Assembly: GCF_002078015.1 (NCBI RefSeq)
Contig: NZ_LWBP01000188.1
Location: 310,001 to 374,000, forward strand
From: Niastella populi
Lineage (GTDB): Bacteria > Bacteroidota > Bacteroidia > Chitinophagales > Chitinophagaceae
Length of the DNA: 64,000 nt
Direction: 5' to 3'
The notes under the pieces are model-generated. The model did not search any database. It was not told where the DNA came from and saw nothing but the letters and a program-made list of their open reading frames with translations. This document shows positions 43,779 through 52,837 of the stretch, piece by piece. A program made the position numbers and the translations under genes. Positions within the stretch are counted from its first letter, which is position 1, and each line of letters starts with the position of its first letter.

Positions 43779-45596
43779 CTATTTCACTTCCTGCATGTCT
43801 ACCAGCTTCTTATAAAATCCGTTATGGGCTATCAGCGTATCGTGGGTGCCGCGTTCAACGATCCTGCCTTTCTGCAAAACGATGATCTCATCGGCATGGC
43901 GAATGGTGCTGAGGCGGTGCGCGATAACAATGCTGGTACGGTTGGCCATCATTTTATTGATGGCATCCTGAACCAGGCGTTCGCTTTCGGTATCGAGGGA
44001 AGAAGTGGCCTCGTCAAGAATAAGAATGGGCGGGTTTTTGAGAACGGCGCGGGCAATGGTCACCCGTTGGCGTTCGCCACCGCTGAGCTTGCTGCCGCGG
44101 TCGCCTATATTGGTTTGATAGTTCTCTTCTTTTTGCATGATGAAATCGTGCGCGTTGGCCACTCGGGCTGCCTGCTCAATTTCATCAATATCGGCTACGG
44201 GGTTGCCGAGGGCGATGTTGGAGGCAATGCTGTCATTGAACAGGATGGGTTCCTGGGTAACGATACCCATTTGATCGCGTAACGATAACAGCGAATACTC
44301 CTTGATATTAACGCCATCGATCAGCAATTCGCCGGTAGTGGCATCATGAAAACGGGGTACCAGGTCGGCCAGTGTGCTTTTACCGGCGCCGGACGAACCT
44401 ACCAGGGCAACGGTTTTACCCTTTTCAACTGTAAGGTTGATATTATCGAGAATGGTTATGTCGTCGTATTTAAAAGTTACATTTTTGAATTCGATGGCCT
44501 TTTCGAAAGAATGCAGGTGACGGGGATTTTCGGCTTCCTTTACCGCCAGCGGGGCTGTAAGTACGCTTTCGATACGCTCGATGGCGGCGGCGCCGCGGCG
44601 CATGTTATAAAAAGCCTGGGAAAGCGATTTGGAGGGCTGAATGATCTGGTAGAACACTGCCAGATAAGTAATAAAGGCTTCGGAGCTTAGCAGCTTGTTG
44701 TCAAATACCATTTGTCCTCCGATCCAAAGGATGCAGCTAAAGATCATAACACCCAGAAACTCAGACATGGGCGAGGCCAGGTCGCGGCGGAAGGCCATTT
44801 GGATACGCAGTTTATTCAGCAGGTTATTAGTGCCAAAAAAGCGGTTACGCATCAGCTTTTCGGCATTAAAGGCTTTTACTACCCGTAAACCGCCCAGCGT
44901 TTCATCAAGGATGCTTAACAGCAACCCCTGTTGTTCCTGCGCTTCGCCCGATTGTCTTTTAAGTGTACGGCCTACCCTGCCCAAAATAAAACCGGCTAAG
45001 GGTAACAATACCAGCATTACCAGCGATAACATGGGACTTAAAAATATCAGGAATGCCAGCACGATGAGGATGTTCAGCGGATCTTTGATAAGGCCTTCGA
45101 GTGTGCCGATTACGCACCACTCGATCTCATTCATGTCGTTACTCATACGCGACATCATATCGCCCTTGCGCTGGTCGGTGAAATAACTTACCGGCAGTAT
45201 CAGGATCTTATCGTAAAGGTCTTCCCGGAAGTTGGTCATAATCCGGTTGCGCATGGGTATCAACACGCGGTACGACAGGTATAAGAAGAGGTTTTTAAAT
45301 AATATAGAGGTAATGATGGCAATACAAACGACCATCAGGGCCTGTGAAGGCCCGTAGGTTGTTTTCAGGTACGACAACCCATATTTCAACAGCTCCATTA
45401 TGCCATCGGAAGTAAAAACAACTGGTGGTTTTTGGGTGAGGGGAGGATCGTTGGAAAATAACAGCTTTAAAAAGGGAGCCAGCATACCCAGTGAAACCAG
45501 GGAGAAAACTATTGATAAGAGGTTGAAAACTACATACAATACGATCTTTCCCTTCTGGTCCTTCAGGTAAAAGAAAATCCTTGAAAATCGCTTCAT
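43779..45596 (-). CDS. ABC exporter, MsbA-like (fused permease and ATPase)
   Basis: Half-transporter of 605 residues. Six transmembrane helices occupy about 15-320, including the coupling segment YFTDQRKGDMMSRMSNDMNE. The ATPase domain (about 360-600) has Walker A GSSGAGKST, the signature LSGGERQR and Walker B ILILDEATSSLD followed by the switch region IAHRLSTI. By family it could flip lipid A-core or other lipids, or export drugs; the sequence does not decide. It is divergent from rbfA, 68 bp apart. Confidence 0.94.
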   Translation of the reverse strand: MKRFSRIFFYLKDQKGKIVLYVVFNLLSIVFSLVSLGMLAPFLKLLFSNDPPLTQKPPVVFTSDGIMELLKYGLSYLKTTYGPSQALMVVCIAIITSILFKNLFLYLSYRVLIPMRNRIMTNFREDLYDKILILPVSYFTDQRKGDMMSRMSNDMNEIEWCVIGTLEGLIKDPLNILIVLAFLIFLSPMLSLVMLVLLPLAGFILGRVGRTLKRQSGEAQEQQGLLLSILDETLGGLRVVKAFNAEKLMRNRFFGTNNLLNKLRIQMAFRRDLASPMSEFLGVMIFSCILWIGGQMVFDNKLLSSEAFITYLAVFYQIIQPSKSLSQAFYNMRRGAAAIERIESVLTAPLAVKEAENPRHLHSFEKAIEFKNVTFKYDDITILDNINLTVEKGKTVALVGSSGAGKSTLADLVPRFHDATTGELLIDGVNIKEYSLLSLRDQMGIVTQEPILFNDSIASNIALGNPVADIDEIEQAARVANAHDFIMQKEENYQTNIGDRGSKLSGGERQRVTIARAVLKNPPILILDEATSSLDTESERLVQDAINKMMANRTSIVIAHRLSTIRHADEIIVLQKGRIVERGTHDTLIAHNGFYKKLVDMQEVK

Positions 45597-45664
45597 GAAT
45601 CAGTTAAAATAATGAGTAAACGGTGCAAAGTAACTAATTTTACGGCTATTAAACCGTTAATGAA

Positions 45665-46033
45665 ATGCAAGAAGGGAAACGCCAAAAACAGGTGGGAAGT
45701 TTATTGAATGAAGAATTAAATTTAATTTTTCAACGGCTGGGGCTGAATATGATCGATGGCGGCATGGTATCTATCTCGTCGGTAAAGATCACTCCCGACC
45801 TGCTGGAAGCGCGTATATACCTGAGCTTTTTTCAGGTAAAGGACGCACAGGAGGCCCTGAAGAAAGTAGAAGAAAGGGCCTGGGAAATAAAACGGGAGCT
45901 TACCAGCCAGGTGGCCAAACAATTACGCCGCATGCCCGAACTCAGGTTCTTCCTCGATGATACGCTCGACCATGTGTTCAAAATGGAAGAGTTGTTCAAA
46001 AAGATCAATGACGAGAACAAGGATAAGAAATAG
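45665..46033 (+). CDS. rbfA: Ribosome-binding factor A
   Basis: Assists maturation of the 30S subunit (16S rRNA 5' end). The 122 residues match the family length: GKRQKQVGSLLNEELNLIFQR (N-terminal helix), VSISSVKITPDLLEARIYLSFF (KH-like strand region) and LRRMPELRFFLDDTLDHVFKMEELF (C-terminal signature). The LolC-like permease gene follows in the same direction after 165 bp. Confidence 0.95.
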   Translation: MQEGKRQKQVGSLLNEELNLIFQRLGLNMIDGGMVSISSVKITPDLLEARIYLSFFQVKDAQEALKKVEERAWEIKRELTSQVAKQLRRMPELRFFLDDTLDHVFKMEELFKKINDENKDKK

Positions 46034-46035
46034 CC

Positions 46036-46073
46036 GGTTACAGGTTCCCGCTTTGCGGGGGTTGCAGGTTCAG
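46036..46073 (+). repeat. Heptamer array (GGTTACA/GGTTGCA type)
   Basis: GGTTACA, GGTTCCC, then an interrupting hairpin-like GCTTTGCGGG, then GGTTGCA, GGTTCAG. Weak complementary words (CCTGAAA, CTGTAAG, CTGAAA) follow near 46110-46130. Confidence 0.65.
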
Positions 46074-46198
46074 GGCGCCATATTCGAGGCTCCCGGCAGC
46101 CTATCAACATCCTGAAACTGTAAGCTGAAATGTGTTTTGTGAAGAAAGCGATGGAAATAGCACGAATTAACCTGATACCATAAATCAAACAAATTCTA

Positions 46199-47422
46199 TT
46201 GAACTTCCTTTTCGCCTGGCGATATTTTAAGGCCAAAAAAAGCACCAATGCCATCAATGTAATAGCATGGGTGAGCATAGTGGCTATTATGGGTATCACG
46301 TTTGCGTTTATCGTCGTGTTGAGCGTATTCAATGGTTTTGAAGGGCTGGTAAAGTCGTTGTACTCTTCGTTCTACCCCGATCTGAAAGTATCAGCGGCAT
46401 CGGGGAAGACGATCATGCTTACCCCTGAACAGTTGCAAAAACTGTCGGCCGTTAAAGGCGTTAATACCTATAGCCTTGTAGCGGAAGAAAAAACGGTGCT
46501 TATAAACGGCGACATACAGGTGATCGTTACGCTTAAAGGCGTAGATACATCCTATGAATCGGTGGCCGGTGTTTCCCAAAAATTGATTCGCGGTAATTTT
46601 CAAACCGGCAGTACCGATGAGCCATCGCTGGTGTTGGGAAATGGAGTCGAGAATGCCGTGGGTATAGAAAGCGATAAATACCTGTACCCGCTTACCGTGT
46701 ACTCTTTCAAGCGGGGTATGAATATAAGCCTTACAGATCCTTCGCAGTCTTTTGCCGCAGCGAATATAAATACCTCCGGTACTTTTTTAATTCAGCAGGA
46801 TATCGATAACAAATACGCCATCACCAATATCGGTTTCATGAAACTGATGATGGGGCTGGGGCCCGATGAATACAGCGGTATTGAGATCGCAATGCATACC
46901 GGTTATGAGGCGGAGGATGTAAAAAGGGGAATTCAGCAATTACTGGGCGCCTCTTATAAAGTAGAAACAAAATATGAGCAGAACCAGAGTTTGTACAGTG
47001 TAATGAACCTGGAAAAATGGTTTATTTATGGTGTACTTACCTTAATGCTTATTGTTGCCGCCTTTACAATGATCGGCAGCCTTACCATGCTGGTGCTGGA
47101 AAAGCAAAAGGATATACAGGTGTTGAAATCAATGGGCGCCAATAACAACCTTATACAAAAGATATTTTTAACTGAAGGCCTGCTGCTGGCAGGTATTGGC
47201 AGTATTACCGGGGTATTGCTGGCCGTTGTATTTTGCTGGGCGCAGGTTAAGTATAAGATCATTGCCATTCAGGGCGGCACTTTCCTTATAGATTACTATC
47301 CTGTGCAGTTGGTAGCTTCCGATTTTATACTGGTTTTACTAACGGTATCGTTGGTAGCTTTTCTGGCTTCCTGGTTCCCATCGCGCAAGGCGGCCATGCA
47401 GCCGATAGAGTTGAGGAGCTGA
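46199..47422 (+). CDS. LolC/LolE-like ABC transporter permease (FtsX family)
   Basis: Inner-membrane permease of 407 residues, probably in lipoprotein release to the outer membrane. TTG 46199 is taken as the start because it gives NFLFAWRYFKAKKSTNAINVIAWVS, the standard N-terminus; no ATG lies nearby. One helix follows (about 25-48), then a periplasmic MacB-like core (about 50-270) and three C-terminal FtsX helices (about 280-305, 330-355, 370-395) with LEKQKDIQVLKSMGA, the family coupling motif. No LolD ATPase gene is adjacent. Confidence 0.92.
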   Translation: MNFLFAWRYFKAKKSTNAINVIAWVSIVAIMGITFAFIVVLSVFNGFEGLVKSLYSSFYPDLKVSAASGKTIMLTPEQLQKLSAVKGVNTYSLVAEEKTVLINGDIQVIVTLKGVDTSYESVAGVSQKLIRGNFQTGSTDEPSLVLGNGVENAVGIESDKYLYPLTVYSFKRGMNISLTDPSQSFAAANINTSGTFLIQQDIDNKYAITNIGFMKLMMGLGPDEYSGIEIAMHTGYEAEDVKRGIQQLLGASYKVETKYEQNQSLYSVMNLEKWFIYGVLTLMLIVAAFTMIGSLTMLVLEKQKDIQVLKSMGANNNLIQKIFLTEGLLLAGIGSITGVLLAVVFCWAQVKYKIIAIQGGTFLIDYYPVQLVASDFILVLLTVSLVAFLASWFPSRKAAMQPIELRS

Positions 47423-47456
47423 CATTGAATTATAGTTATTGCATTATTATATAAAC

Positions 47457-47488
47457 AAAAGGTCTGTCCCATCCGGAACAGACCTTTT
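47457..47488. terminator. Bidirectional terminator between convergent genes
   Basis: AAAAGGTCTGT and ACAGACCTTTT form a perfect 11-bp stem around a 10-base loop, with A and T runs on both sides. It serves the permease (+) and transketolase (-) genes. Confidence 0.9.
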
Positions 47489-47509
47489 AATATGTTTACA
47501 GGAACTGTA

Positions 47510-48346
47510 TTAATAATCACCTATAGTTTCAGGTAACTGAGCCAGGGCTTTAGCCAGCTGCTCATCATTAGGCGCAATGCCATGCCATTCGTGATGACCT
47601 TCCATAAAGTCAACACCGGCGCCCATTACCGTTTTCATCAAAATAGCCACCGGTTTGCCTTTGCCCAAACGGGATTTAGCCTGTTCAAGACCTGCTACTA
47701 CTGCGTCGATATCGTTACCTTTTTCAAGAACCATCACATCCCAGCCAAAAGCGGTGAATTTGGCATTCAGATCGCCCAGGGCCAGTACTTTATCTGTAGG
47801 ACCATCGATCTGCTGGCCGTTCCAGTCAATAGTTGATATAAGGTTATCAACTTTATTATGGGCAGCGAACATAATAGCCTCCCAGTTTTGACCTTCATCG
47901 AGCTCGCCATCGCCATGTAAAGAATAAACTACGTTTTTCTCGCCATTCAGCTTTTTCGATAAGGCTACGCCGAGGGCAACACTCATACCCTGACCGAGTG
48001 AACCGCTGGCAATACGAATACCAGGCAGGTGCTCATGAGTAGCAGGGTGGCCTTGTAAACGGGAGTCTATTTTACGAAAAGTAGATAGTTCTTTTACGTC
48101 GAAATAACCCGCGCGGGCCAATGTTGAATAAAATACCGGTGATATGTGTCCATTTGACAATATGAATACATCCTCATTGCGTGCTTCCATGGAAAACTGA
48201 GGATTATGCTGCATTACTTTAAAATATAATGCGGTAAAATACTCGGTACAACCCAGTGAACCCCCGGGGTGACCACTGGCACAACCATGAACCATACGAA
48301 CGATATCCCTGCGAATTTGAGTAGCGATGTCCTTTAATGCTGGCAT
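47510..48346 (-). CDS. Transketolase, N-terminal subunit
   Basis: Thiamine-diphosphate-binding half of a split transketolase (pentose phosphate pathway). ATG 48346 gives MPALKDIATQIRRDIVRMVHGCASGHPGGSLGC, with the conserved HPGG; upstream codons lie on the promoter. The 278 residues contain the TPP motif GDGELDEGQNWEA then DWNGQQIDG. The C-terminal subunit gene, often the neighbour, is not here: the next minus-strand side is a convergent permease, and upstream is a divergent transferase. The partner must lie elsewhere. Confidence 0.93.
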   Translation of the reverse strand: MPALKDIATQIRRDIVRMVHGCASGHPGGSLGCTEYFTALYFKVMQHNPQFSMEARNEDVFILSNGHISPVFYSTLARAGYFDVKELSTFRKIDSRLQGHPATHEHLPGIRIASGSLGQGMSVALGVALSKKLNGEKNVVYSLHGDGELDEGQNWEAIMFAAHNKVDNLISTIDWNGQQIDGPTDKVLALGDLNAKFTAFGWDVMVLEKGNDIDAVVAGLEQAKSRLGKGKPVAILMKTVMGAGVDFMEGHHEWHGIAPNDEQLAKALAQLPETIGDY

Positions 48347-48367
48347 AGCAAGATTAAAATTTGGTTG

Positions 48368-48397
48368 CAAAACTACAGGAAATGTGATTTGAATCAA
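48368..48397 (-). promoter_or_regulatory. Promoter of the transketolase subunit gene
   Basis: Minus strand: TTG (48397-48395), 19 bp, TAGTTTTG (48375-48368). Matches the Bacteroidota consensus. The ATG is 21 bp past the -7 box. Confidence 0.6.
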
Positions 48398-48591
48398 TAA
48401 ATCAAATTAAACTTTCCCAATATTTTTATATCAAAGCCCGTTGGTATAAGGATTATTCTGTATCCAAAGTAAGTGTTATTAATAGTTGGAATTACGAAAA
48501 TGTACTGTAATTTGCGTTGCTTTGTGTTTATGAGCCCAACCGGCCCGATTGGTAGCACGTATCATATTCCAGGACTTACAAAATCAGGCTG

Positions 48592-49725
48592 ATGTTTGAT
48601 GTATTATTTTCTATAGCTATTTCATTTGCGATCACCTTTTTAGCTATTCCGGTAATTATTACCGTAGCAGAGCAGAAAAAATTGTTTGACATTCCTGACG
48701 AGAGAAAAGTGCATCAGAGCCCAATTCCGTCCTTAGGTGGACTTGGGATCTTCGCGGGGTTTATGCTGGCATGTCTTATAGCCATCCCATATCAATCGGC
48801 TACCGATTTTCAATTCTATTTTGCTGCAGCCTTTGTTATCTTCTTCCTTGGGTTGAAAGATGACATTCTGGTTATATCTCCCATAAAGAAATTCATTGGC
48901 CAGGTACTGGCGGCATTTCTGGTAATATATAAAGGGAACATTCAGATAAAAAGCATGTATGGCTTTATGGGCATACATGAGTTGCCTGAAATGTTCAGCC
49001 TGTTATTGACCTATCTTACCGTTATCGTTATCATCAACTCGTTTAACCTGATCGATGGTATCGATGGCCTTGCGGGCACACTTGGTTTGATGGCTTCAGC
49101 CTTGTTTGGTTTATATTTCTTACAGGTTAACATGCTGGCTTACTCTGTACTGGCCTTCTCCCTGGCGGGCAGCTTAATGGCTTTTTTGATCTTCAACTTT
49201 CAACCGGCAAAAATATTCATGGGCGATACGGGGTCGTTACTTATAGGATTGGTGAACGCTATACTCGTTGTGAAATTCATCAATGTGGCCAATCAAACCG
49301 ATATCGCTGTTCCTGTTATTGCTTCACCGGCCATCAGTGTTGCCATTCTGGTAATACCTTTGATGGATACCTTACGCGTGTTTGCGATCCGTACCTTCCA
49401 CCGCCGTTCGCCTTTTAGTCCCGACAGAAATCACATTCATCACCTGTTGCTCGACAGAGGCCTTTCGCACCGGAATATAACCCTGCTGCTGGTATCGATA
49501 AACTTACTGTTCATACTGGCTGCCTATGCAGGCCGTAACCTGGGTTGCACCTGGATCATTCTGGCCATCTTAACCGTTTTCTTTTCGGGTATCGCAGCCT
49601 TGTATTATACCCGTCCGCGGGCACGCCTGTTTGTTGCCAAAACACTGGAAGCTCCGGAAGGGGAGTTGAAAACTTCCAAGATCGTTCCACTCACGACCGA
49701 TACTATTTTGGAACATAAAAACTAG
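48592..49725 (+). CDS. Undecaprenyl-phosphate N-acetylhexosamine-1-phosphate transferase (WecA/TagO family)
   Basis: Starts lipid-linked synthesis of surface polysaccharide by moving a sugar-1-phosphate to undecaprenyl phosphate. The 377 residues carry about ten membrane helices and the family motifs: LGGLGIFAGF (about 43-52), LGLKDDILVISPIKKFIGQ (about 85-103), NLIDGIDGLAG (about 151-161), IFMGDTGSLLIG (about 208-219) and the HIHHLLLDRG loop (about 282). The H-I-H-H motif favours the WecA/TagO branch over MraY. Sugar specificity is not visible. Confidence 0.93.
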   Translation: MFDVLFSIAISFAITFLAIPVIITVAEQKKLFDIPDERKVHQSPIPSLGGLGIFAGFMLACLIAIPYQSATDFQFYFAAAFVIFFLGLKDDILVISPIKKFIGQVLAAFLVIYKGNIQIKSMYGFMGIHELPEMFSLLLTYLTVIVIINSFNLIDGIDGLAGTLGLMASALFGLYFLQVNMLAYSVLAFSLAGSLMAFLIFNFQPAKIFMGDTGSLLIGLVNAILVVKFINVANQTDIAVPVIASPAISVAILVIPLMDTLRVFAIRTFHRRSPFSPDRNHIHHLLLDRGLSHRNITLLLVSINLLFILAAYAGRNLGCTWIILAILTVFFSGIAALYYTRPRARLFVAKTLEAPEGELKTSKIVPLTTDTILEHKN

Positions 49726-49752
49726 TTGCCGGTTCCCGGGTACCTGTTACCG
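49725..49752 (+). repeat. Heptamer array (GTTACCG type) on a stop codon
   Basis: GTTGCCG, GTTCCCG, GGTACCT, GTTACCG; the first base is the last base of the preceding gene's TAG. Confidence 0.75.
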
Positions 49753-49912
49753 GGGAATACCTGCTGTTCTGAACCCTGCAACATCTTTAGCGTCCGTGCC
49801 AGGCTACGTTTCAGGCTTACAGGCTGGCCGTAAACTGCCGGAAGAGGCTTTTTCAATCATGAACCTTCCAACCTCCGGCATGCATCCCGCAACCCCTTTA
49901 GAAAAATTTAAG

Positions 49913-49920
49913 TAGGTTTG
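49913..49920 (+). promoter_or_regulatory. Candidate -7 box for frr
   Basis: TAGGTTTG followed by C, 22 bp before the frr ATG. No clear -33 element. Confidence 0.4.
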
Positions 49921-49942
49921 CAGGCATTTAATATTTCTTCCT

Positions 49943-50506
49943 ATGTCAGATGAATTAAATATTATTAAGGAATTAGCCCAGGAGGGCATGGAAAAAGCCA
50001 TTAACCACCTGGAAACAGAATTAGTGAAAGTACGTGCCGGTAAAGCCAATCCAAACCTGGTCGACGGCATTGTAGTTGATTATTACGGAACGCCAACACC
50101 TATTAGCCAGGTTGGTAATATTTCGGTAGCCGATGCGCGCACCCTCAGTATTCAGCCCTGGGAAAAAAATATGCTTCAGCCCATTGAAAGGGCCATCATT
50201 GCCGCCAACATCGGCATCAACCCGCAGAATGACGGCAACATGATCAGGTTATTTATGCCGCCTTTGACCGAAGAAAGGCGTAGAGAACTGGTGAAAAGAT
50301 CGCAGGGTGAAGGCGAACATTCAAAAGTGGCTATCCGCAACATCCGCCGCGATGCCATGGAGCAGGTAAAGAAACTGCAAAAGAACGGGTTGAGCGAAGA
50401 TGTTTGTAAAGACGCCGAAAAGAATATTCAGGAAACAACCGACCGCTTTATTGCGTTGGTTGATAAACACCTGGCGGCGAAAGAAAAAGAGATCATGACC
50501 GTTTAA
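49943..50506 (+). CDS. frr: Ribosome recycling factor
   Basis: Splits post-termination ribosomes together with EF-G. The 187 residues match the family: HLETELVKVRAGKANPNLVDGIVVDYYGTPTPISQVGNISV (22-62), PWEKNMLQPIERAI (72-85), NDGNMIRLFMPPLTEERR (94-111) and KVAIRNIRRDAMEQVKK. It stands alone here, without the common neighbours pyrH and tsf, and has its own candidate promoter. Confidence 0.98.
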   Translation: MSDELNIIKELAQEGMEKAINHLETELVKVRAGKANPNLVDGIVVDYYGTPTPISQVGNISVADARTLSIQPWEKNMLQPIERAIIAANIGINPQNDGNMIRLFMPPLTEERRRELVKRSQGEGEHSKVAIRNIRRDAMEQVKKLQKNGLSEDVCKDAEKNIQETTDRFIALVDKHLAAKEKEIMTV

Positions 50507-50515
50507 GAAATTTCT

Positions 50516-50581
50516 GATTGTAAGATTTAGAGATTTTGGGATTTATCTGGTTTCAGCTAAATCTCTAAATCTCTAAATCTC
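50516..50581. repeat. Inverted octamer arrays between convergent genes
   Basis: Left array 50516-50547: GATTGTAA, GATTTAGA, GATTTTGG, GATTTATC. Right array 50558-50581: TAAATCTC three times. The loop is about 10 bases. The hairpin lies between frr and the convergent DMT transporter gene and may end both transcripts. It uses the same words as IVP cassette 2. Confidence 0.85.
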
Positions 50582-50593
50582 AAATATTACCTC

Positions 50594-51475
50594 TTACTTC
50601 TGCTTCTTTCTCGTAGTAATATACACGCCAGTAAGTATAATCATCAAACCAGCTACCTGCCACCCATTGATCGTTTCTCCTGCCAGCAATCCCCACGATA
50701 AAGCAATAAACGGAATGCCGTAAGTGACCATGGAGGCAAATAACCCGCCGGCCCTTTTTATCAGCACATAAAAAAGTATAGTGGCTACGGCAGTTCCCAT
50801 AATGCCCAGCAATGACGAGGCGCCGCCCGACCAAAGAAGTTCTTTTTGAGTGAGCGGCAGGGAAAAATAACCCGTTGCCCAAAGAATGATGAAGCAGGGC
50901 ACCAGCAGCAGGGCAAAACTTACCGCAACCACCGCCAGCGAAGAGGTTTGTTGTAAATGCCGGCCAACCAGGTTAATGTTCAGCCCATATAAAACAGTAG
51001 CCACCAGCGCAAATGATGCATAGGAAAGGAACTGCAAATTCACACTGCCTTTTGCGAATAACAATACCAGCATTCCGACCATGGCGATCATAACCCCAAC
51101 CAGTTTATGTAGCTGAAATACCTGGCCGAAAAATAACAAACCGGTGAAGATCGTAAACACAGGTGTGAGTGAATTGAGAAATCCTGCAAGAGAACTGTCG
51201 ATCTTCATTTCTGCCAGGCAAAACAGGTAAGCGGGAAAGAAGCTGCCCAGTAACCCGGAAAGAAAAACATATCCCAGTTTATTGAGCGGAATATTTTTCC
51301 ATTGGTGTACAGCCACAGGCAGTAATACAAGGCCGGCGCTTAAGATACGGATGGTGGCCACCTGGTATGCACTTAAATGTGCCAGGCCTTCTTTTATCAG
51401 AATAAATGAGCTGCCCCAAATGATACAAAGCGCAATAAAAACGACTATGTTGATGAACGCCCCCCTGTACGACAT
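50594..51475 (-). CDS. DMT-superfamily transporter (EamA domains)
   Basis: Inner-membrane transporter, 293 residues, ten helices in two EamA repeats. The first starts IIWGSSFILIKEGLAHLSAYQVATIRILSAGLVLLP and the second begins around residue 150 (FALVATVLYGLNINLVGRHL), ending with WGLLAGETINGWQVAGLMIILTGVYI. Family members export amino acids, metabolites or drugs; the substrate cannot be told. It has its own unit, divergent from ppk2. Confidence 0.92.
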   Translation of the reverse strand: MSYRGAFINIVVFIALCIIWGSSFILIKEGLAHLSAYQVATIRILSAGLVLLPVAVHQWKNIPLNKLGYVFLSGLLGSFFPAYLFCLAEMKIDSSLAGFLNSLTPVFTIFTGLLFFGQVFQLHKLVGVMIAMVGMLVLLFAKGSVNLQFLSYASFALVATVLYGLNINLVGRHLQQTSSLAVVAVSFALLLVPCFIILWATGYFSLPLTQKELLWSGGASSLLGIMGTAVATILFYVLIKRAGGLFASMVTYGIPFIALSWGLLAGETINGWQVAGLMIILTGVYITTRKKQK

Positions 51476-51541
51476 GTAAATATTTGTTCAAAAATCAGGT
51501 ATTCCATTTGAAATGTAATAATTTGAAACAAACATATTTCA

Positions 51542-52288
51542 ATGGCTAATATAAAACTGAAGGATATCAGTACCAGGGCGCCAAAGGACTGGGATAAAGA
51601 GCAAACCAAGGCAACAACGGAAGGCATACTCGAAAAACTAAATGAGCTGCAGAACCTGTTGTTTGCCGAATCGAAACATTCAGTGCTGGTAATATTGCAG
51701 GGCATGGATGCCAGTGGTAAAGATGGCCTTATAAGAAAAGTATTCGGAACGCTGAACCCGCAGGGCGTTCGCGTGCAATCGTTCAAAGTGCCAACCGAAC
51801 TGGAGCTCAGTCACGATTTTTTATGGCGTATACACGCGGTGGCGCCCCCAAAAGGCATCATTCAAATTTTTAACCGTAGCCATTATGAAGATGTTCTGGT
51901 AACCCGGGTGCATAAATGGATAGATGATAAAACAGCCAAAAAGCGCATCAGGGCCATCAATGATTTTGAACAGTTGCTGCAGGAACATAACAGCACCGTA
52001 ATATTGAAATTCTACCTTCATATATCGCCCGAAGAGCAGGAACAACGGTTGCAGGAGCGCATTCATAACCCCACCAAACAGTGGAAATACAATGAGAAGG
52101 ATTTTGAAGAAGCCAAACTATGGGATGATTACCAGGCTGTTTATGAAGATTGTTTTGAACAATGCAATGATGTGCCCTGGACAATTGTTCCCGCCGATCA
52201 GAACTGGTATAAAGAATATGTGATTGCGAATACCCTGCTTAAAGCCCTTGAAAAACTGAATATGCAGTACCCCGGTATAAAGAAATGA
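51542..52288 (+). CDS. ppk2: Polyphosphate kinase 2 family protein
   Basis: Uses polyphosphate to phosphorylate nucleotides (AMP or ADP), or the reverse. The 248 residues are one PPK2 domain: Walker A in LQGMDASGKDG (about 57-67), SFKVPTELELSHDFLWR (about 81-97), the lid/Walker B region IFNRSHYEDVLVTRVH (about 108-123) and LKFYLHISPEEQEQRLQER (about 155-173). The single short domain and HYED pattern fit class III or class I single-domain enzymes; the class needs alignment. A single-gene unit ahead of mscL. Confidence 0.93.
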   Translation: MANIKLKDISTRAPKDWDKEQTKATTEGILEKLNELQNLLFAESKHSVLVILQGMDASGKDGLIRKVFGTLNPQGVRVQSFKVPTELELSHDFLWRIHAVAPPKGIIQIFNRSHYEDVLVTRVHKWIDDKTAKKRIRAINDFEQLLQEHNSTVILKFYLHISPEEQEQRLQERIHNPTKQWKYNEKDFEEAKLWDDYQAVYEDCFEQCNDVPWTIVPADQNWYKEYVIANTLLKALEKLNMQYPGIKK

Positions 52289-52375
52289 ACGGCCTGTGTA
52301 TATTAAAGCGAAAGCGGATATTCGAAAAATTGATATATTAGAAGTAAATATCATTAACAACTAAAACTATTTATT

Positions 52376-52747
52376 ATGGGAATGACGAAAGAATTCAGGA
52401 CGTTTGCCCTCAAGGGAAACGTAGTTGACCTGGCAATGGGTGTTATCATAGGCGCGGCTTTCAGCAGTATCGTTAGTTCACTTGTTGATGATGTTATTAC
52501 GCCACTATTATTGAAACCGGCTTTGGAAGCGGCTAACCTGCAGGACTTAGACAAGTTGGTAATAATGGGGACGGTAAAAATCGGATCGTTCTTATCAGCT
52601 GTTATTAAATTTTTGCTTATTGCCTTTATTCTGTTCCTGATAGTAAAAGGTATTAACCGCTTCAAGAAAAAACAAGAGGCGGCAGCTCCGGTTACTCCCG
52701 AGGAAATCGTTTTGTTACGGGAAATTCGCGATTCGTTAAAGAAATAG
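52376..52747 (+). CDS. mscL: Large-conductance mechanosensitive channel
   Basis: Inner-membrane pore that opens on sudden osmotic downshift. 123 residues: KEFRTFALKGNVVDLAMGVIIGAAFSSIVSSLVDDVITPLL (5-45, N-terminal helix and TM1 with the gate), TM2 at about 70-92 (FLSAVIKFLLIAFILFLIVKGIN) and the C-terminal helix ending EEIVLLREIRDSLKK. Length and motifs are standard for the family. Confidence 0.97.
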   Translation: MGMTKEFRTFALKGNVVDLAMGVIIGAAFSSIVSSLVDDVITPLLLKPALEAANLQDLDKLVIMGTVKIGSFLSAVIKFLLIAFILFLIVKGINRFKKKQEAAAPVTPEEIVLLREIRDSLKK

Positions 52748-52782
52748 TCTATAGGAAATAGATCACGTGTTTTTATATTTGC

Positions 52783-52818
52783 AAGGCATTTTGAATCACA
52801 TTCAAAATGCCTTTTTTT
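52783..52818 (+). terminator. Intrinsic terminator after mscL
   Basis: AAGGCATTTTGAA pairs perfectly with TTCAAAATGCCTT around TCACA, followed by TTTTT. It lies 36 bp after the mscL stop. A TATATTTG (52774-52781) just before it resembles a -7 box, so a weak promoter for the next gene with the hairpin in its leader cannot be excluded. Confidence 0.9.
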
Positions 52819-52837
52819 AATTCTATATTAATACCGT

